In this document: positions 20,004 to 28,444 of the stretch, piece by piece
Layout of the letters: each line of letters begins with the position of its first letter
Position numbering within the stretch: the stretch's first letter is position 1
Assembly (NCBI GenBank): GCA_030424595.1
Contig: JAUHWG010000027.1
Coordinates: 1-64,000 of the forward strand
DNA: 64,000 nucleotides
Reading direction: 5' to 3'
From: Polyangia bacterium
Lineage (GTDB): Bacteria > Myxococcota_A > Polyangia > Nannocystales > Nannocystaceae
The notes under the pieces: generated by a model
Told to the model about the DNA's origin: nothing
Databases searched by the model: none
Seen by the model: the letters and a program-made list of their open reading frames with translations, nothing else
Translations under genes and position numbers: made by a program

Positions 20004-20240
20004 GCTGAGGTTGTAGCCGGCGACGCACCGGATCGGACGCGCACATTTGGCGCCTCGCCCCGACCTCATCGTCGGCGACCTCATCGATGGGCTCTCGTCG
20101 ACTCGTCGCCAGGTCTCCCCCTCGTGATCAGGCGAGCGTCGGTGAGCGAGCGCGAGGCAGCGATCGTACACACCCCGCCCACGCTCGCTCGCCCTCGCCC
20201 CGCCGCCTCACCCGGCGAAGCGACGCTTGGCGGGAGCCTC

Positions 20241-20281
20241 CTAGGAGCGAGGCCGCGTCGACCTTCGCCACAGGCTCCTAG
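20241..20281. repeat. Short CTAG-ended inverted repeat overlapping a stop codon
   Basis: CTAGGAGC (20241-20248) and GCTCCTAG (20274-20281) are exact inverted repeats. The right end, read with CTTCGCCACAGG before it, resembles the tip of the MITE-like family. CTA at 20278-20280 is the TAG stop of the minus-strand lipoprotein gene. It is probably a relic or short relative of the family. Confidence 0.5.
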
Positions 20282-21339
20282 CGGTAGAGCTCCGCGCCTC
20301 GGGTCCCGATCGACACCCGGACGATCCGGGCGCCGTCGAGCTCCGTGACGTAGATCGAGCAGGGATCGTAGGCCGGCCCGCGGCCGAAGGCCAGGCTCGC
20401 CGGGTTCATGACGTCGCTGGTCACCAGCTCCCCCTCGGTGACCACCTCGGCGTCGCCGTCGACCCGCCAGATCTCGCTGCGGAGGTTCGCCGCGACATAG
20501 ACCCGGTTGTCGATGTCGACGGCGATCCCGTCCGGCGTCGAGCCGATCCCCAGGTGCATGATCTCGCGGGCGGTCGACTCGATCGGCATCCCTGAGGCGT
20601 CGACGTCGTAGCGCGTGAGCTGGCCGTCGTCGGTGAAGGTCGAGGCGACGTAGAAGGACGAGCCGTCGGGGCTGTAGGCCATGCCGTTCGGCGAGGGGAC
20701 ATCCTCGATCGCGACCGTGAGCTCCCCCTCCGGGGTCACGCGGAAGACCCGGGTGTCGAAGTCATCGGAGATCAGCGCGCTGCCGTCGGCCGCGATCGTG
20801 ACGAAGTTGGGGCTGTCGATGCCGACGGCCAAGAGGGTCGCCTCGCCCTCCGACGTGACCGTGTAGACCGCCCCGTCGGGCTTGTTGTAGACGCCAAACG
20901 AGGCGACGACGAGCTCCCCGGCCTCCCCCCAAGGCGCGAGGCCGAGGGCGTCTGGCACAGCCGCGAACTCGCTCGCCTCGCCGTCCGGGTCGATCCGCCA
21001 GACCATCCCGAAGGTGGTCGTGTAGAGGATGCCGTCGGCGCCGAAGGTGATCCCTTCGGTCCCCTCAGGGAAGCCCTCGTAGAGGATCGCCGAGCTGCCG
21101 ACCGCGAGGTCGCTCCAACACTCGAGGGGATCCCCCGTCGTCCCCGTCTCGGACTCGGCGGCCGTCGTCCCCGTCGTCCCCGTCGTCATCGCGGTCTCCT
21201 CGGTCGTCCCCTCGCTCGCGGAGCTCGTCGTGCTCGCGCTCGCTTCGCTCGAGGGGCCGCCCGCGCAGGACACCAACGGGAGCGCACAGGCGAGCGCTCC
21301 GAAGAGAACGAGGGGGGCGGGCACGGGAAGAGTCGTCAT
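20278..21339 (-). CDS. SMP-30/NHL-like beta-propeller lipoprotein
   Basis: 353 residues from ATG 21339. Lipobox LVSC (Cys25), Ser/Thr/Glu/Gly linker to about residue 75, then a six-bladed propeller resembling SMP-30/gluconolactonase or strictosidine-synthase-like proteins: EGITFGADGILYTTTF, SPNFVTIAADGSALISDD, PNGMAYSPDGSSFYVAST, TPDGIAVDIDNRVYVAAN. A periplasmic or surface lactonase is possible, but metal ligands were not verified. The TAG stop lies within the CTAG end of a short inverted repeat. Confidence 0.8.
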   Translation of the reverse strand: MTTLPVPAPLVLFGALACALPLVSCAGGPSSEASASTTSSASEGTTEETAMTTGTTGTTAAESETGTTGDPLECWSDLAVGSSAILYEGFPEGTEGITFGADGILYTTTFGMVWRIDPDGEASEFAAVPDALGLAPWGEAGELVVASFGVYNKPDGAVYTVTSEGEATLLAVGIDSPNFVTIAADGSALISDDFDTRVFRVTPEGELTVAIEDVPSPNGMAYSPDGSSFYVASTFTDDGQLTRYDVDASGMPIESTAREIMHLGIGSTPDGIAVDIDNRVYVAANLRSEIWRVDGDAEVVTEGELVTSDVMNPASLAFGRGPAYDPCSIYVTELDGARIVRVSIGTRGAELYR

Positions 21340-21720
21340 GGCGACCGCCGGGATACTCCATGCGACGTCGACCTTGGGAGCTTTTCGCGCATGACGTTCG
21401 ATGCGCAGCACACGCTCGCGGTCGGCCGTGACCGGGCGCAGACCGTGCCACCGCGCGGCCGCCCGCTACCGCCCCTGGCCGCGACCGCGGGAGCGGCAAG
21501 CGACCGCGAGCGCCACCGTCCGCCAAGATCGCGGCGACCTTGGCGGAGGTGTCGCACACGCGCGGAGCGTCGCCGCCACGGGTCCAAGAGCCCCGCCGAC
21601 GGATGCTCTCGACGGGCACGAGAGGACCCCTGCGGCTCCCCAGCCGCACGCAGTGGCCGCCCGCGCAGGCACCGCGCAAAGGCTTGTGCTCCCCGACATG
21701 CACAGCTAGAAACAGAGGCG
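21340..21720. other. 381-base intergenic region between divergent genes
   Basis: Separates the minus-strand SMP-30-like gene from the plus-strand Rieske gene. It must hold both promoters. No convincing gene, hairpin or repeat was seen. Confidence 0.5.
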
Positions 21721-22710
21721 GTGACGGTCAAGAAACAGCGATACGACATTCCTCCCTACTCCGAAGGTTGGTTTCAGGTCGGCTGGAGTGACCAGCTCGC
21801 ACGCGGCGAGCTCCGGCAGCTCAACCACTTCGGGAGGACCTACGTTCTCTTCCGCGGGATGAACGGCAAGGCCGCGATCCTCGACGACATCTGCCCCCAC
21901 CTAGGCGCCCACTTCTCGGAGGGCGGCTGCGTCAAGGGCAACTCGGTCCGCTGCCCCTACCATCACTGGGCCTTTGACGGCGCCGGCGCCTGCACCAACA
22001 TCCCCTACAGCAAGAGCATCCCGGTCAAGGCCAAGACCCGCTCGCACACGGTCGCCGAGCGCTACGGGATGATCTTCATGTACCGCAACAAGGCCGGCAC
22101 AGCCCCGACCTACGAGCTGCCCTCGATCGACAATTTCGACCCCGAGGACTACTCGCGGCCCAAGACCTTCGAGTTCAAGATCAACATCCACGGCCAGGAC
22201 ATCATGGAGAACTCCGTGGACAGCCCCCACTTCGCGGCGGTCCACGGCCACTCGATGCCGGTCAACACCTTCCGCTCCGAGGGGAGCGAGCTGTGGATCA
22301 GCCAGGATGCGTCGGTCCGCCGCTTCGGCACGACCCTCAAGTTCCGCCTCGAGTTCCACATGATCGAGCCGGGCTTCCACTACGTGCACTTCCCGGACAT
22401 GCCCGGGCCCCCCTCGCACGTCTTCTCCTCGATCGTCCCGGTCGACGAGACCTCGGTGATCCACCGCCTCACCCTGCGGGTGAAGAAGACCCGCCCGAAG
22501 CTGGTCTCGCACATCGCCCGCCGCTTCATCATGTGGCAGATGATGCGGACCTATCACGAGGACATGCAGATCTGGGAGACCAAGGAGTACCTGAAGCACC
22601 CGGTGCTCTGCGACGGTGACGGCTCGATCATGAAGCTGCGCAACTGGTACCGGCAGTTCCTCGATCCCGAGGAGGGCGAGAGCCCGAAGCTGCGGGTCCT
22701 CCCCTCCTAG
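21721..22710 (+). CDS. Rieske non-heme iron oxygenase
   Basis: 329 residues from GTG 21721 (AGAGG upstream). The Rieske [2Fe-2S] site is Cys58-x-His60 and Cys78-x2-His81 (CPHLGAH; CPYHHW). The mononuclear iron site is Asn164-x2-Asp167-x2-His170-x4-His175 (NSVDSPHFAAVH). This layout matches single-component alpha-subunit oxygenases of the KshA (3-ketosteroid 9-alpha-hydroxylase) and DAF-36/Neverland (sterol C7-desaturase) groups. A sterol or similar hydrophobic substrate is plausible because some Nannocystaceae make sterols, but that is inference. No reductase gene is adjacent. Confidence 0.88.
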   Translation: MTVKKQRYDIPPYSEGWFQVGWSDQLARGELRQLNHFGRTYVLFRGMNGKAAILDDICPHLGAHFSEGGCVKGNSVRCPYHHWAFDGAGACTNIPYSKSIPVKAKTRSHTVAERYGMIFMYRNKAGTAPTYELPSIDNFDPEDYSRPKTFEFKINIHGQDIMENSVDSPHFAAVHGHSMPVNTFRSEGSELWISQDASVRRFGTTLKFRLEFHMIEPGFHYVHFPDMPGPPSHVFSSIVPVDETSVIHRLTLRVKKTRPKLVSHIARRFIMWQMMRTYHEDMQIWETKEYLKHPVLCDGDGSIMKLRNWYRQFLDPEEGESPKLRVLPS

Positions 22711-22741
22711 GACCGTCACCCAGCCCGCAGGAGCCCGCGGC

Positions 22742-22947
22742 CTAGCAGCCCGCGGCCTAGCAGCCCGTGGCCTATCAGCCCGTGGCCTATCAGCCCGTGG
22801 TAAGAACCCCGCGTGCTCTCGCGCCGCGATCGTTGGCCCTCTTGGCTCCGACGAAACGCCGCTGTACTGGGCTGTACCGCAGGTTTCGGCCGAGCGGGGC
22901 GACCAAGGCAAGCGAGCGCGCGCCGGACCCTCTCCACGGGCTGCTAG
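22742..22947. repeat. Palindromic MITE-like element with four tandem tip repeats
   Basis: The left end holds four 15-base tip copies at 22742, 22757, 22772 and 22787 (CTAGCAGCCCGCGGC, CTAGCAGCCCGTGGC, then CTATCAGCCCGTGG twice). The conserved core CCGCTGTACTGGGCTGTACC starts at about 22858 and the right tip CCACGGGCTGCTAG ends at 22947. CTA at 22944-22946 is the TAG stop of the minus-strand SRPBCC gene. The gap between the convergent genes is otherwise empty. Confidence 0.8.
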
Positions 22948-23408
22948 GCCGCTTCGGCTGCTGCGAGGCACTCCCGCAGGGTGACCTCATGGCGGTAGGT
23001 GAAGAGGCGGTCGAGCCGGCGGCGGACCATCCTCCCGCCGAAGAGCTCGCCGAGCGCCCCCAGCGGGAGCTCGTAGTCGACCGTGTCGACCAGGCGTGAA
23101 CCCGTCGCAGTCGGCTCGCAGCGGTGCTCGTGGACCCACGAGCGGAAGGGGCCGCGGAGCATGGTGTCGGTGAAGCTGCGGCCTTTCTCATAGGCGATGT
23201 GCTCCGCCTCGATCCGCAGGGTCAGCGGCCCGAGCTTCGCCCCGAGCACCGCCCGTGCGCCGACCTCCAAGCTCTTCGGCAGCTCGATCACCTCCGACGC
23301 CTCCCAGGGCGGCTGGAGCAGCGCGAAGGCGTCAGGGCGCTCATGGAAGGCCCAGAGGAGCTCCACCGGGACCGGGAGCTCGAGCACCCGCACGAGTCGT
23401 TCCGTCAT
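22944..23408 (-). CDS. SRPBCC superfamily ligand-binding protein
   Basis: 154 residues. The START/Bet v1-like helix-grip fold is suggested by the N-terminal RVLELPVPVELLWAFHE strand-helix, the mid-protein substrate-cavity strands (TLRIEAEHIAYEKGRSFTD, GPFRSWVHEHRCEP) and the long C-terminal helix (RLDRLFTYRHEVTLREC). Such proteins bind hydrophobic ligands. It is convergent with the Rieske gene; a shared hydrophobic substrate is possible but unproven. Its stop lies within the palindromic element. Confidence 0.82.
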   Translation of the reverse strand: MTERLVRVLELPVPVELLWAFHERPDAFALLQPPWEASEVIELPKSLEVGARAVLGAKLGPLTLRIEAEHIAYEKGRSFTDTMLRGPFRSWVHEHRCEPTATGSRLVDTVDYELPLGALGELFGGRMVRRRLDRLFTYRHEVTLRECLAAAEAA

Positions 23409-23976
23409 CCCGACAACCTACGGCGAGTCTCTCGATGACGCCAGAAGGCCGCCGTTCGCACCAGCTCTTCTCCGGGAGAGACGCTCGCAGAGACGGCCGG
23501 CCACCGTGAGCCCGGCGCTCCTCGGAGTGCACGGTCGATGCGGAGTCTCCCGCCAGCTCCGCTCGCTGTCCCATGAAGAGGTTCCCGGCCGGAGCTATTC
23601 GGCACGCCCCCCCACCTGGAGACCCCTGCGACGGAGCCACCGCGTTCGCCGACGAACTCGAGGCCCAAGCCCGATCTGAGCAGTAGGACATCTCTCCACC
23701 TCGCAGGAAGAGGCCGCGGATGTCGGACAGAGAGGCCGACGCGCCGCTGCCTGCGAGCTACCGGCGCTGCGAGAGTCGTGCGAGTCTTGCTGACCTGCGC
23801 GGTCGGACAGCGCAGGCCTGCGCGATCGTGCAGCCCGGAAGATCGTTCCTGGATGAAGGGACAGATACGCCCGCTGCCGCCGGTAGTGACATCGACGCGC
23901 GAGAGTCCGACAATAGGACGTTCTTTGGTGGGGCGCGACGTGAGCGCGCCGAGCAGTGGACATGTGGAGAAGATTG
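23409..23976. other. 568-base intergenic region upstream of a surface lipoprotein
   Basis: Short open frames exist on both strands, but none has a ribosome binding site with a recognisable product. It is less GC-skewed than coding DNA and probably holds the promoters for the SRPBCC gene (left) and the lipoprotein gene (right). No repeat of the MITE-like family is seen here. Confidence 0.5.
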
Positions 23977-25752
23977 ATGAACATGACGACAAGACTGAAC
24001 TATGTAGCCGCCCTATCTGTCCTGAGCCTCAGCTTCGCGGCCTGTAGCGGTGATGACACCGCGACCGGGAGCGGGACTGACACCGCGTCGTCATCGTCGA
24101 CGACCGGCGAGGACACGACGACCACGACCATCGGTACGGCGACCGTCTCGGAGACCACCGGCGGTACGCCCGTATGCGGCGACGGCAATGTCGATCCAGG
24201 GGAGGAGTGCGACGACGCCAACGCTGATGACAGCGACGAGTGCCTCAGCACCTGCGTCGCCGCCTCCTGCGGCGATGGCTTCGTCCAAGACGGCGTTGAG
24301 GCCTGCGACGACGGCAACACCGACGACGCCGACGAGTGCACCAACGCTTGCGCCCTCGCCTCCTGCGGCGATGGCATCGTCCAGGCCGGCGAGGAGTGCG
24401 ACGACGGCAACGCCGACGACACAGACGCCTGTCCTTCGAGCTGTCTCAACGCGACCTGCGGCGACGGCTTCGCCCAAGAGGGCGTCGAGGCCTGCGACGA
24501 CGGCAACGCCGACGACACCGACGCCTGCCTCTCGAGCTGCGTCGCCGCGGCCTGCGGCGACGGCATCGTCCAGGAGGGCGTCGAGGCCTGCGACGACGGC
24601 AATGACGTCGACGACGACGAGTGCACCAACGCCTGCGCCCTGCCCGGCTGCGGCGACGGCATCCTCCAAGAGGGTGAAGAGTGCGACGACGGCAACGACC
24701 TCGACACTGACGAGTGTCTGCCCACCTGCCTCAACGCGAGCTGCGGCGACGGCTTCGTCCAGGAGGGCGTCGAGGAGTGCGACGACGCCAACGACCTCGA
24801 CACCGACGAGTGCCTCGGCACCTGCCTCCTCGCGACCTGCGGCGACGGTCTCGTCCAGGAGGGCGTCGAAGAGTGCGACGACGCCAACGACATCGACACC
24901 GACGAGTGTCTCCCGAGCTGCCTCGCGGCGACCTGCGGCGACGGCTTCGTCCAGGAGGGCGTCGAGGCCTGCGACGACGGCAACGACGACAACCTCGACG
25001 GCTGCCTGAACTCCTGCCAGCTCCCGATCAGCTGCAAGCAGATCAAGGACGCCGACGAGAACGCTGCGGACGGGGTCTACAGCCTCGACGTCGGCAACGG
25101 TCCCTTTGACGCCTACTGCGACATGACGACCAACGAGGGCGGATGGACCCTGGTCGCCCGCTTCGCCAACGCCGACACCGCCAATTGGATGCAGTCCTCC
25201 GGCGCCTGGTGGTACGTCCAGACTGACGCTGTCGGCATGCCCACCAGCCGCAGCGAGAACGCCGACGCCTACTCGCCCGCCTTCCACCAGGTCAAGGGCG
25301 ACGAGATGAAGCTGTCGCGGACCGACAACCCGGACGACGCTCACCTCCTGATGACCAACGCGAACTGTCTCGGCGACAAGACCTTCCGCGAGCATATCAC
25401 CGGGTACGGTGACTTCCAGAACTCGGCAGTCTGGGGCAACAACGACGTCAAGGGCACCTGTGCGGGCGTCCTCGGCAACAACTGGAACGGGACCAGCGGC
25501 TTCGCCCAGGCCGAGTGCAGCGGGGACATCGGCGCGCCAAGCTCGGTCTCCTTCTGGGCGGACTGGAGCGCCGGCGACGGCGCGGTGATGATGATCGGCG
25601 GCGGCGGCAACAACTGCAACCGCGCCGACCACGGGATCGGGGTGACCGAGGCCAACGACGCCAGCTTCTCGGACAGCTTCGGCAAGGACGACTTCGGCAA
25701 CAACGGTCAGAACCTCAGCGACAACTACGCGCTCAACCTCTTCGTCCGCTAG
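23977..25752 (+). CDS. Lipoprotein with nine DUF4215 repeats and a fibrinogen/intelectin-like domain
   Basis: 591 residues from ATG 23977 (GGAGA seven bases upstream). Lipobox FAAC (Cys23) and an acidic Ser/Thr linker lead to nine consecutive DUF4215 repeats, residues about 67-352, each 31-32 residues (CGDGxVQxGVExCDDGN...DxCxxxC). From residue 353 a fibrinogen-related domain follows with the signature FDAYCDMTTNEGGWTLVARF and a late NNCNRADHG segment, closest in style to intelectin-type FReDs that bind carbohydrate through calcium. It is likely a surface adhesin or glycan-binding protein. Regular DNA repeats underlie the Cys-rich region. Confidence 0.88.
   Translation: MNMTTRLNYVAALSVLSLSFAACSGDDTATGSGTDTASSSSTTGEDTTTTTIGTATVSETTGGTPVCGDGNVDPGEECDDANADDSDECLSTCVAASCGDGFVQDGVEACDDGNTDDADECTNACALASCGDGIVQAGEECDDGNADDTDACPSSCLNATCGDGFAQEGVEACDDGNADDTDACLSSCVAAACGDGIVQEGVEACDDGNDVDDDECTNACALPGCGDGILQEGEECDDGNDLDTDECLPTCLNASCGDGFVQEGVEECDDANDLDTDECLGTCLLATCGDGLVQEGVEECDDANDIDTDECLPSCLAATCGDGFVQEGVEACDDGNDDNLDGCLNSCQLPISCKQIKDADENAADGVYSLDVGNGPFDAYCDMTTNEGGWTLVARFANADTANWMQSSGAWWYVQTDAVGMPTSRSENADAYSPAFHQVKGDEMKLSRTDNPDDAHLLMTNANCLGDKTFREHITGYGDFQNSAVWGNNDVKGTCAGVLGNNWNGTSGFAQAECSGDIGAPSSVSFWADWSAGDGAVMMIGGGGNNCNRADHGIGVTEANDASFSDSFGKDDFGNNGQNLSDNYALNLFVR
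24175..25032 (+). repeat. In-gene tandem repeat of 93-96 bases, nine units
   Basis: Each unit encodes one DUF4215 module starting TGCGGCGAYGGC. Unit starts include 24175, 24268 and 24364. Units differ at scattered codons, so expansion is not very recent, but recombination could change copy number. Confidence 0.8.
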
Positions 25753-26138
25753 GACGGGGAGACCGCCGCCGGCTCCGTCGGCGACAGGCCCGACCCGCCT
25801 ACGGGTCCAATGAGCCCGCTGCCTCGCTCGGCAGCGGGCTCCGCTTGTCACGAGGCCCAGCGGCGCTGCACCACGCCTCGTGGGCTTGGGTCATCCGTGC
25901 GAGGCGCTGGTCGTCACGATCGTCCAAGGCCGCGATACAGCCGGCGCGGACCGTGCACCGGCGCCCGAGCGGGGGGATGTCTACGTCGATACACCACGCG
26001 CCCTGGGCCGTCGGTGACGGCGCGAGCGCCCATCGTCTCTCGCCCATGTCCGGTCTCACGCCTCGATCGGCCCGCAGCCGATCGTCGACGCGGCGGCGAT
26101 GACGTCGCACAAGCTCGAGACCGCGCTATAATGAACCC
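25753..26138. other. 386-base intergenic region
   Basis: It begins with the probable terminator at 25812-25841. The rest holds no gene that can be supported; open frames here are low-complexity shadows. The promoter of the CPXCG gene should lie in its right part. Confidence 0.5.
25812..25841 (+). terminator. Probable terminator hairpin after the fibrinogen-like lipoprotein gene
   Basis: GAGCCCGCTGCC (25812-25823) pairs perfectly with GGCAGCGGGCTC (25830-25841) over 12 bases, with a six-base loop, 60 bases after the stop codon. The downstream CGCTTGTC is only weakly T-rich. Confidence 0.7.
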
Positions 26139-26348
26139 ATGGGCGCCGACGACTTCGACCACCGCACAGACGAGCTCGAAGACGAAACGCAGGTCACATG
26201 CCCATGGTGCTACCAAAGCCAGCTCCTCTACGTCGACCCAGGCAGTCAGGGGCTCTTCGTCCAGGATTGTGATGTTTGTTGCCGGCCCTGGACGGTCCAC
26301 GTGCAACGCGAGGGCGGGGCCCTGCACGTGACGGTCGAGCGCTCCTGA
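26139..26348 (+). CDS. CPXCG-motif zinc-ribbon protein
   Basis: 69 residues. Two CxxC pairs, CPWC at about 21-24 and CDVC at about 44-47, followed by RPWTVHV, match the small CPXCG cysteine-rich family (Pfam Zn_ribbon type), usually about 60-70 residues. Probably binds zinc; the role is unknown. Cytoplasmic. ATG 26139 fits the family N-terminus. Confidence 0.85.
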   Translation: MGADDFDHRTDELEDETQVTCPWCYQSQLLYVDPGSQGLFVQDCDVCCRPWTVHVQREGGALHVTVERS

Positions 26349-26531
26349 GACCTGAGCGTCTTGCGCACTCAGGCTGAGACTTGAGCGCGACCTCTCTTTT
26401 TGCCTGCGCGACAGGATCGTCACTCACGGTCCTGGAGGCGGCTCACGCCGCTCGCCATCGCGTAGGCGCCTCGATGCAGCAGAGTCAACTCCCCAAACCT
26501 ACGCAAACCAGACGACGAAAAGGGAATCTAT

Positions 26532-26975
26532 ATGGACATCTATCAACGCCTCACCAAGGACCATCGAAAGCACGCAGAGATGGCGGCTCAGCTCCTCGCG
26601 ACCCACGGGGACTCAGCCGAGCGCAGGGAGCTCTTCACGACGTTTCGGGTGGAGCTCGAGGCCCACGCCAACGCCGAGGATCAGACCCTCTACTCGACGA
26701 TGCTCGCGAACCCAGACTCGGCCGAAGCCGCGCGCCATTCGGTGGCGGAGCACAAGAAGATGGCGGATGACCTGAGCGAGCTCGCCGAGACCGACATGGC
26801 GACCGGCGCCTGGTTGCAGAAGTTCAAGTCGCTCTGGCACTACATCGAGCACCACGAGGAGGAGGAGGAGCGAGACGTCTTTCCCGTCGGCGACGAGGCG
26901 CTCCCGGACCGCCAAGAGAGGGCGATGGTCGGCGAGTTCGAGCGCCGGAAGGCGGCAGAGCAAGAGCAGCTCTAG
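26532..26975 (+). CDS. Hemerythrin HHE-domain protein
   Basis: 147 residues, one HHE cation-binding domain. The four-helix bundle has metal-ligand candidates His13 and His17 (KDHRKHAE), His45 and Glu49 (EAHANAEDQ), His77 (AEHKKMA) and the late HYIEHHEEEEE motif. Such proteins bind a di-iron centre and act in oxygen, nitric oxide or iron handling. AAAGGGA lies about eight bases before ATG 26532. Its TAG stop is within the CTAG left end of the next palindromic element. Confidence 0.9.
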   Translation: MDIYQRLTKDHRKHAEMAAQLLATHGDSAERRELFTTFRVELEAHANAEDQTLYSTMLANPDSAEAARHSVAEHKKMADDLSELAETDMATGAWLQKFKSLWHYIEHHEEEEERDVFPVGDEALPDRQERAMVGEFERRKAAEQEQL

Positions 26976-27105
26976 CCGCCCGTGACGAGCGCCCCGTGCT
27001 CTCGCGCCGCCCCCCCTATACCGGGCTCTAGTGCAGGTTTGGCGGAGGCGGGAGGGACGATGAGGGCGAGCGAGAGCGCGCCGGACTCTTGTCACGCTCT
27101 GCTCG
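26972..27105. repeat. Diverged palindromic MITE-like element
   Basis: Left tip CTAGCCGCCCGTGAC (26972-26986) is the imperfect inverse of the right end GTCACGCTCTGCTCG (27091-27105). The core at about 27017-27050 (CCTATACCGGGCTCTAGTGCAGGTTTGGC) is a mutated version of the family's GTACTGGGC core. Arms keep GTGCTCTCGCGCC. The left CTAG supplies the hemerythrin stop codon. Confidence 0.65.
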
Positions 27106-27118
27106 GGGATGAGATGAG

Positions 27119-28261
27119 ATGAGACGAGAGCCAGCACCTGCTATGAAAGACACAGATCCCATCGTCAACGAGGTAGGCGCGGCGGACTCGGGGAGCGGCG
27201 CGCCCTCGTCGAGCGGAGCGACCCACGAGGCCCCTCGCCGGATCCCCGACCTCGTCGCCGGGTGCTTCGTCGTCGGTCTATTTGTCCTCGTCGGAGCCCT
27301 CCTCTGGCGCAGCGCCGGCGTGATCCTGTACGGCTTCGCCGGGCTCCTCCTCGCGACCTTCCTCGACGCCTGCGCCCTCCAGCTCGCGCGGCTGCCGAAG
27401 ATCTCGCGGCGGTCCGCGCTGCTCCTGACGCTGGTCGCACTGGTCGCCCTGGTCGCAGGCCTTGTCATGCTCCTAGGGCCCAGGGTCGCAGCTCAGGCCG
27501 CGGAGCTCCAAGAGCAGCTTCCCCAGGCGTACGGGCGCTTTGAGAAGCGGTTCCTCTCGCTCCCCGGGGCTCGCTCTCTCCTGACCAGCGTCGGCGGTTT
27601 CGAGGCGCTCACACCCGACACGCAGACTGTCCTGACAGGTACGGTCGACACCTTCGGTCAGGCCTTCGGCGCCCTCGGCAACGTCGCGATGGTCGTCATC
27701 ATCGGCCTCTTCGTCGCCCTCAACCCTGGGGTCTATCGCGAGGGGGCCCTCTCCCTCCTGCCCGAGAGTCGCCAGGCGATCGCCGCTCAGATCCTGCGCG
27801 AGAGCAGCTCTGGCCTGCGGCGCTGGCTTGTCGGGCGCCTCGTCGCGATGCTCTGCGTCGCGCTCCTCACCGGCATAGGCCTCGCGATCATCGGCCTCCC
27901 TCTCGCCCTCACGCTCGCCCTCCTCGTCGGGCTGCTCTCGTTCATCCCCTTCCTCGGACCTGCCCTCGGCGTCGTCATGCCGCTCCTCATCGGCCTGATG
28001 CAGGGACCGGCGACCGCGGGCTGGGTGCTCGTGATCTTCGCGGCGGTTCAGTTCCTGGAGGGCAACTTCATCACCCCCCTCATCGAGCGCCGCGCCCTCG
28101 CGATCCCACCCGCCGTGCTGATCTTCTCACAGGTGCTGATGGGCACCCTCGCGGGGATCATGGGAGTGCTCCTCGCGAGCCCCATCCTCGTCGTCCTCCG
28201 AGCTGTGCATCGCGGGTTTTGGCCCAAGGATGACGCAGAGGCTGCGTCCTCCGACGCCTAG
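27119..28261 (+). CDS. AI-2E family transporter
   Basis: 380 residues. Seven or eight predicted membrane helices in the AI-2E transporter pattern: two hydrophobic segments at about 48-95, a large amphipathic soluble stretch at 120-170, then the conserved C-terminal helices with FIPFLGPALGVVMPLLIGL, EGNFITPLIERRAL and the terminal ASPILVVLRAVH. The family exports or moves small solutes, Na+/H+ or autoinducer-2; the substrate is unknown. ATG 27143 is an alternative start. Confidence 0.9.
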   Translation: MRREPAPAMKDTDPIVNEVGAADSGSGAPSSSGATHEAPRRIPDLVAGCFVVGLFVLVGALLWRSAGVILYGFAGLLLATFLDACALQLARLPKISRRSALLLTLVALVALVAGLVMLLGPRVAAQAAELQEQLPQAYGRFEKRFLSLPGARSLLTSVGGFEALTPDTQTVLTGTVDTFGQAFGALGNVAMVVIIGLFVALNPGVYREGALSLLPESRQAIAAQILRESSSGLRRWLVGRLVAMLCVALLTGIGLAIIGLPLALTLALLVGLLSFIPFLGPALGVVMPLLIGLMQGPATAGWVLVIFAAVQFLEGNFITPLIERRALAIPPAVLIFSQVLMGTLAGIMGVLLASPILVVLRAVHRGFWPKDDAEAASSDA

Positions 28262-28444
28262 GAGCCGCTCGGTGAACATCCGCAGGGCGCCGCCGTCGCT
28301 GCTCCTCTTCGTCGGCTGCGGCGGCCTCCGGACGCGACGCGTTGCGACTCCGAAGACAGGCGCGGCGAAGATGTCCTGTGAAGCTCGGCGAGGGGCTGAT
28401 TCGGGATATCCGACCCGAGCCCCCACGGACCTGCTCACGCCCCC

